Origin: RGIG6374 sp045600965 | GTDB lineage: Bacteria; Bacteroidota; Bacteroidia; Bacteroidales; UBA932 | Direction: 5' to 3' | DNA: 24,252 bases | NCBI GenBank assembly: GCA_045600965.1 | Contig: JAZRYW010000048.1 | Coordinates: 1-24,252 of the forward strand | In this document: positions 23,322 through 24,252 of the stretch, one piece after another | Numbering within the stretch: position 1 is the stretch's first letter | How the letters are laid out: every line of letters starts with the position of its first letter | Notes under the pieces: generated by a model | Seen by the model: the letters and a program-made list of their open reading frames with translations, nothing else | What the model was told of the DNA's origin: nothing | Databases searched by the model: none | Made by a program: the position numbers and the translations under genes

Positions 23322-24196
23322 TCGCAACAGGTTTTTTTGATGGTGTCCATCTCGGACACCGTCTCGTAATCGAGGCTCTTGTCCGCGAGGCGCACCAGCG
23401 CTCCGACAAGAGTCTCATAGTTACGTTCTGGCCTCACCCGAGGATGATCCTCCAGCAGGATGCCAGGACCCTGCGGCTGCTTTCTTCCCGTGAGGAGAAG
23501 ATGGAACAGCTCAGGAAAGCCGGTGTTGACCGCGTCGAGACCATCCCGTTCAGCCGTGCTTTCGCCGCTCATACAGGCGCACAGTACCTTCAGACTCTTC
23601 GTGACTGTTTCGGGGCGACTGCGATAGTGGTCGGATACGATACGAGGATAGGGTGCGACCTGCTCGGCCCCGACGGGATAGAACAGGCTGCGGCAGCCCT
23701 TGGGCTCCCGACTGTCCGGGTCGGGGCATTGGATCCGGAGCACGGACTTTCCTCCACGAAGATACGTGCTGCGCTTGAAGGCGGACGTGTTGAGGATGCC
23801 GGTAAAATGCTCGGATACCGTTACTCCCTGCGGGGGGTGGTGGTGTCGGGCAATCAGCTCGGGTGTTCCCTCGGGTACCCTACGGCGAACATGCAGCTGT
23901 CCGACCCTCTGAAAGTTATCCCCGGAAGGGGAGTTTATCTCACTGAGGTCGAGGTCGGAGGGGAGTGGCATTACGGAATGACCAACATCGGGGTGCGACC
24001 TACCCTCACCGCAGGGGCGGAAGTGACGATAGAAACCCATATCCTTGATTTCTCCGAGGATATCTACGGCCTCGAGATGAACATCGGCTTCATCGCAAGG
24101 ATAAGGGATGAACGCCGTTTTCCCTCCGTCCCGGAACTTGTCAGCCAGCTTGCGGCCGACGAAAGAAGATGCAATGAAATAATAACCGAACTATGA
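23312..24196 (+). CDS. ribF: Bifunctional riboflavin kinase/FAD synthetase
   Basis: A 294-residue enzyme that makes FMN and then FAD. The N-terminal nucleotidyltransferase domain has GFFDGVHLGHR (7-17) and LSSTKIR (146-152). The C-terminal kinase domain has GYPTAN (188-193), NIGVRPT (225-231) and Glu241 in VTIETH, the likely base. The stretch VVGYDTRIGCDLLG (107-119) departs from the usual VVGxDxxFGxxxxG: Ile replaces Phe and the following positions are unusual. The start at 23312 lies within the end of the glycogen gene. A more N-terminal start is unlikely because the protein begins directly with the first strand AVVATGFFDG. The 3' end overlaps the next gene as ATGA. Confidence 0.93.
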   Translation: MAVVATGFFDGVHLGHRLVIEALVREAHQRSDKSLIVTFWPHPRMILQQDARTLRLLSSREEKMEQLRKAGVDRVETIPFSRAFAAHTGAQYLQTLRDCFGATAIVVGYDTRIGCDLLGPDGIEQAAAALGLPTVRVGALDPEHGLSSTKIRAALEGGRVEDAGKMLGYRYSLRGVVVSGNQLGCSLGYPTANMQLSDPLKVIPGRGVYLTEVEVGGEWHYGMTNIGVRPTLTAGAEVTIETHILDFSEDIYGLEMNIGFIARIRDERRFPSVPELVSQLAADERRCNEIITEL

Positions 24197-24252
24197 CCGA
24201 AGAATACGATCTCCAATCCTTTGCCTCAGAGGGGAAACACTCAATCGAGAAG
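24193..24252 (+). CDS. Start of an unidentified gene, cut by the window edge
   Basis: An ATG at 24193 overlaps the ribF stop by 4 bp (ATGA), and the frame stays open for the 20 codons to the end of the window, beginning MTEEYDLQSFASEGKHS. The coupling pattern is the same as elsewhere in this array, so a real gene is likely. The visible residues are too few to name it. Confidence 0.5.
   Translation, partial: MTEEYDLQSFASEGKHSIEK

Overview
The window reads as a chromosomal segment of a GC-rich member of the Bacteroidota, most likely order Bacteroidales. The reasons are TAnnTTTG-type -7 promoter boxes, weak Shine-Dalgarno sequences, many 4-bp ATGA/GTGA gene overlaps, and family-typical genes: a GT3-GT35 glycogen synthase/phosphorylase fusion, an HPr-kinase-like plus S24/S26 peptidase pair, and a DnaX beginning MEQYIVSARKYRP. 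No rRNA, tRNA, CRISPR array, phage or complete insertion sequence was seen. Genus cannot be fixed from this sequence alone.

Region 1-520 is AT-rich and apparently non-coding. It ends in a short repeat element (367-520). Region 520-4526 is a leftward unit transcribed as dnaX, lptB, an HPr-kinase-like ATPase and an S24/S26 Ser-His peptidase. A second, inverted copy of the repeat (4579-4742, with 13-bp perfect terminal inverted repeats) lies just upstream of the dnaX promoter. The two copies therefore bracket the whole leftward unit.

Region 4771-7458 is a rightward, overlapping trio: a secreted protein of unknown function, an M16 zinc protease and a class I O-methyltransferase. It converges on a leftward unit (11830 to 7465): Gfo/Idh/MocA oxidoreductase, xseA, xseB and glgB (glycogen branching enzyme).

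From a divergent promoter region at about 11831-11920, a tightly packed rightward array runs to the end of the window: engB, prs, nadE, a small Cys-rich membrane protein, a divergent GH133-like glycogen debranching enzyme, a GT4 starch-synthase-like transferase, a GH57 amylase-like enzyme, the 1411-residue GT3-GT35 fusion, ribF, and the first 20 codons of one more gene. Together with glgB this is a nearly complete glycogen cycle (elongate, branch, debranch, phosphorolyse) physically mixed with nucleotide-cofactor genes (PRPP, NAD, FAD). No glgC is visible, which fits a UDP-glucose-using GT3 synthase.

The parts most worth a second look are the inverted MITE-like repeat, whose two copies differ in a coding-like pattern and one of which supplies the last base of a stop codon; the stand-alone HPr-kinase-like/peptidase pair; the debranching enzyme with altered core motifs, including Asn where an Asp is expected; and the synthase-phosphorylase fusion.
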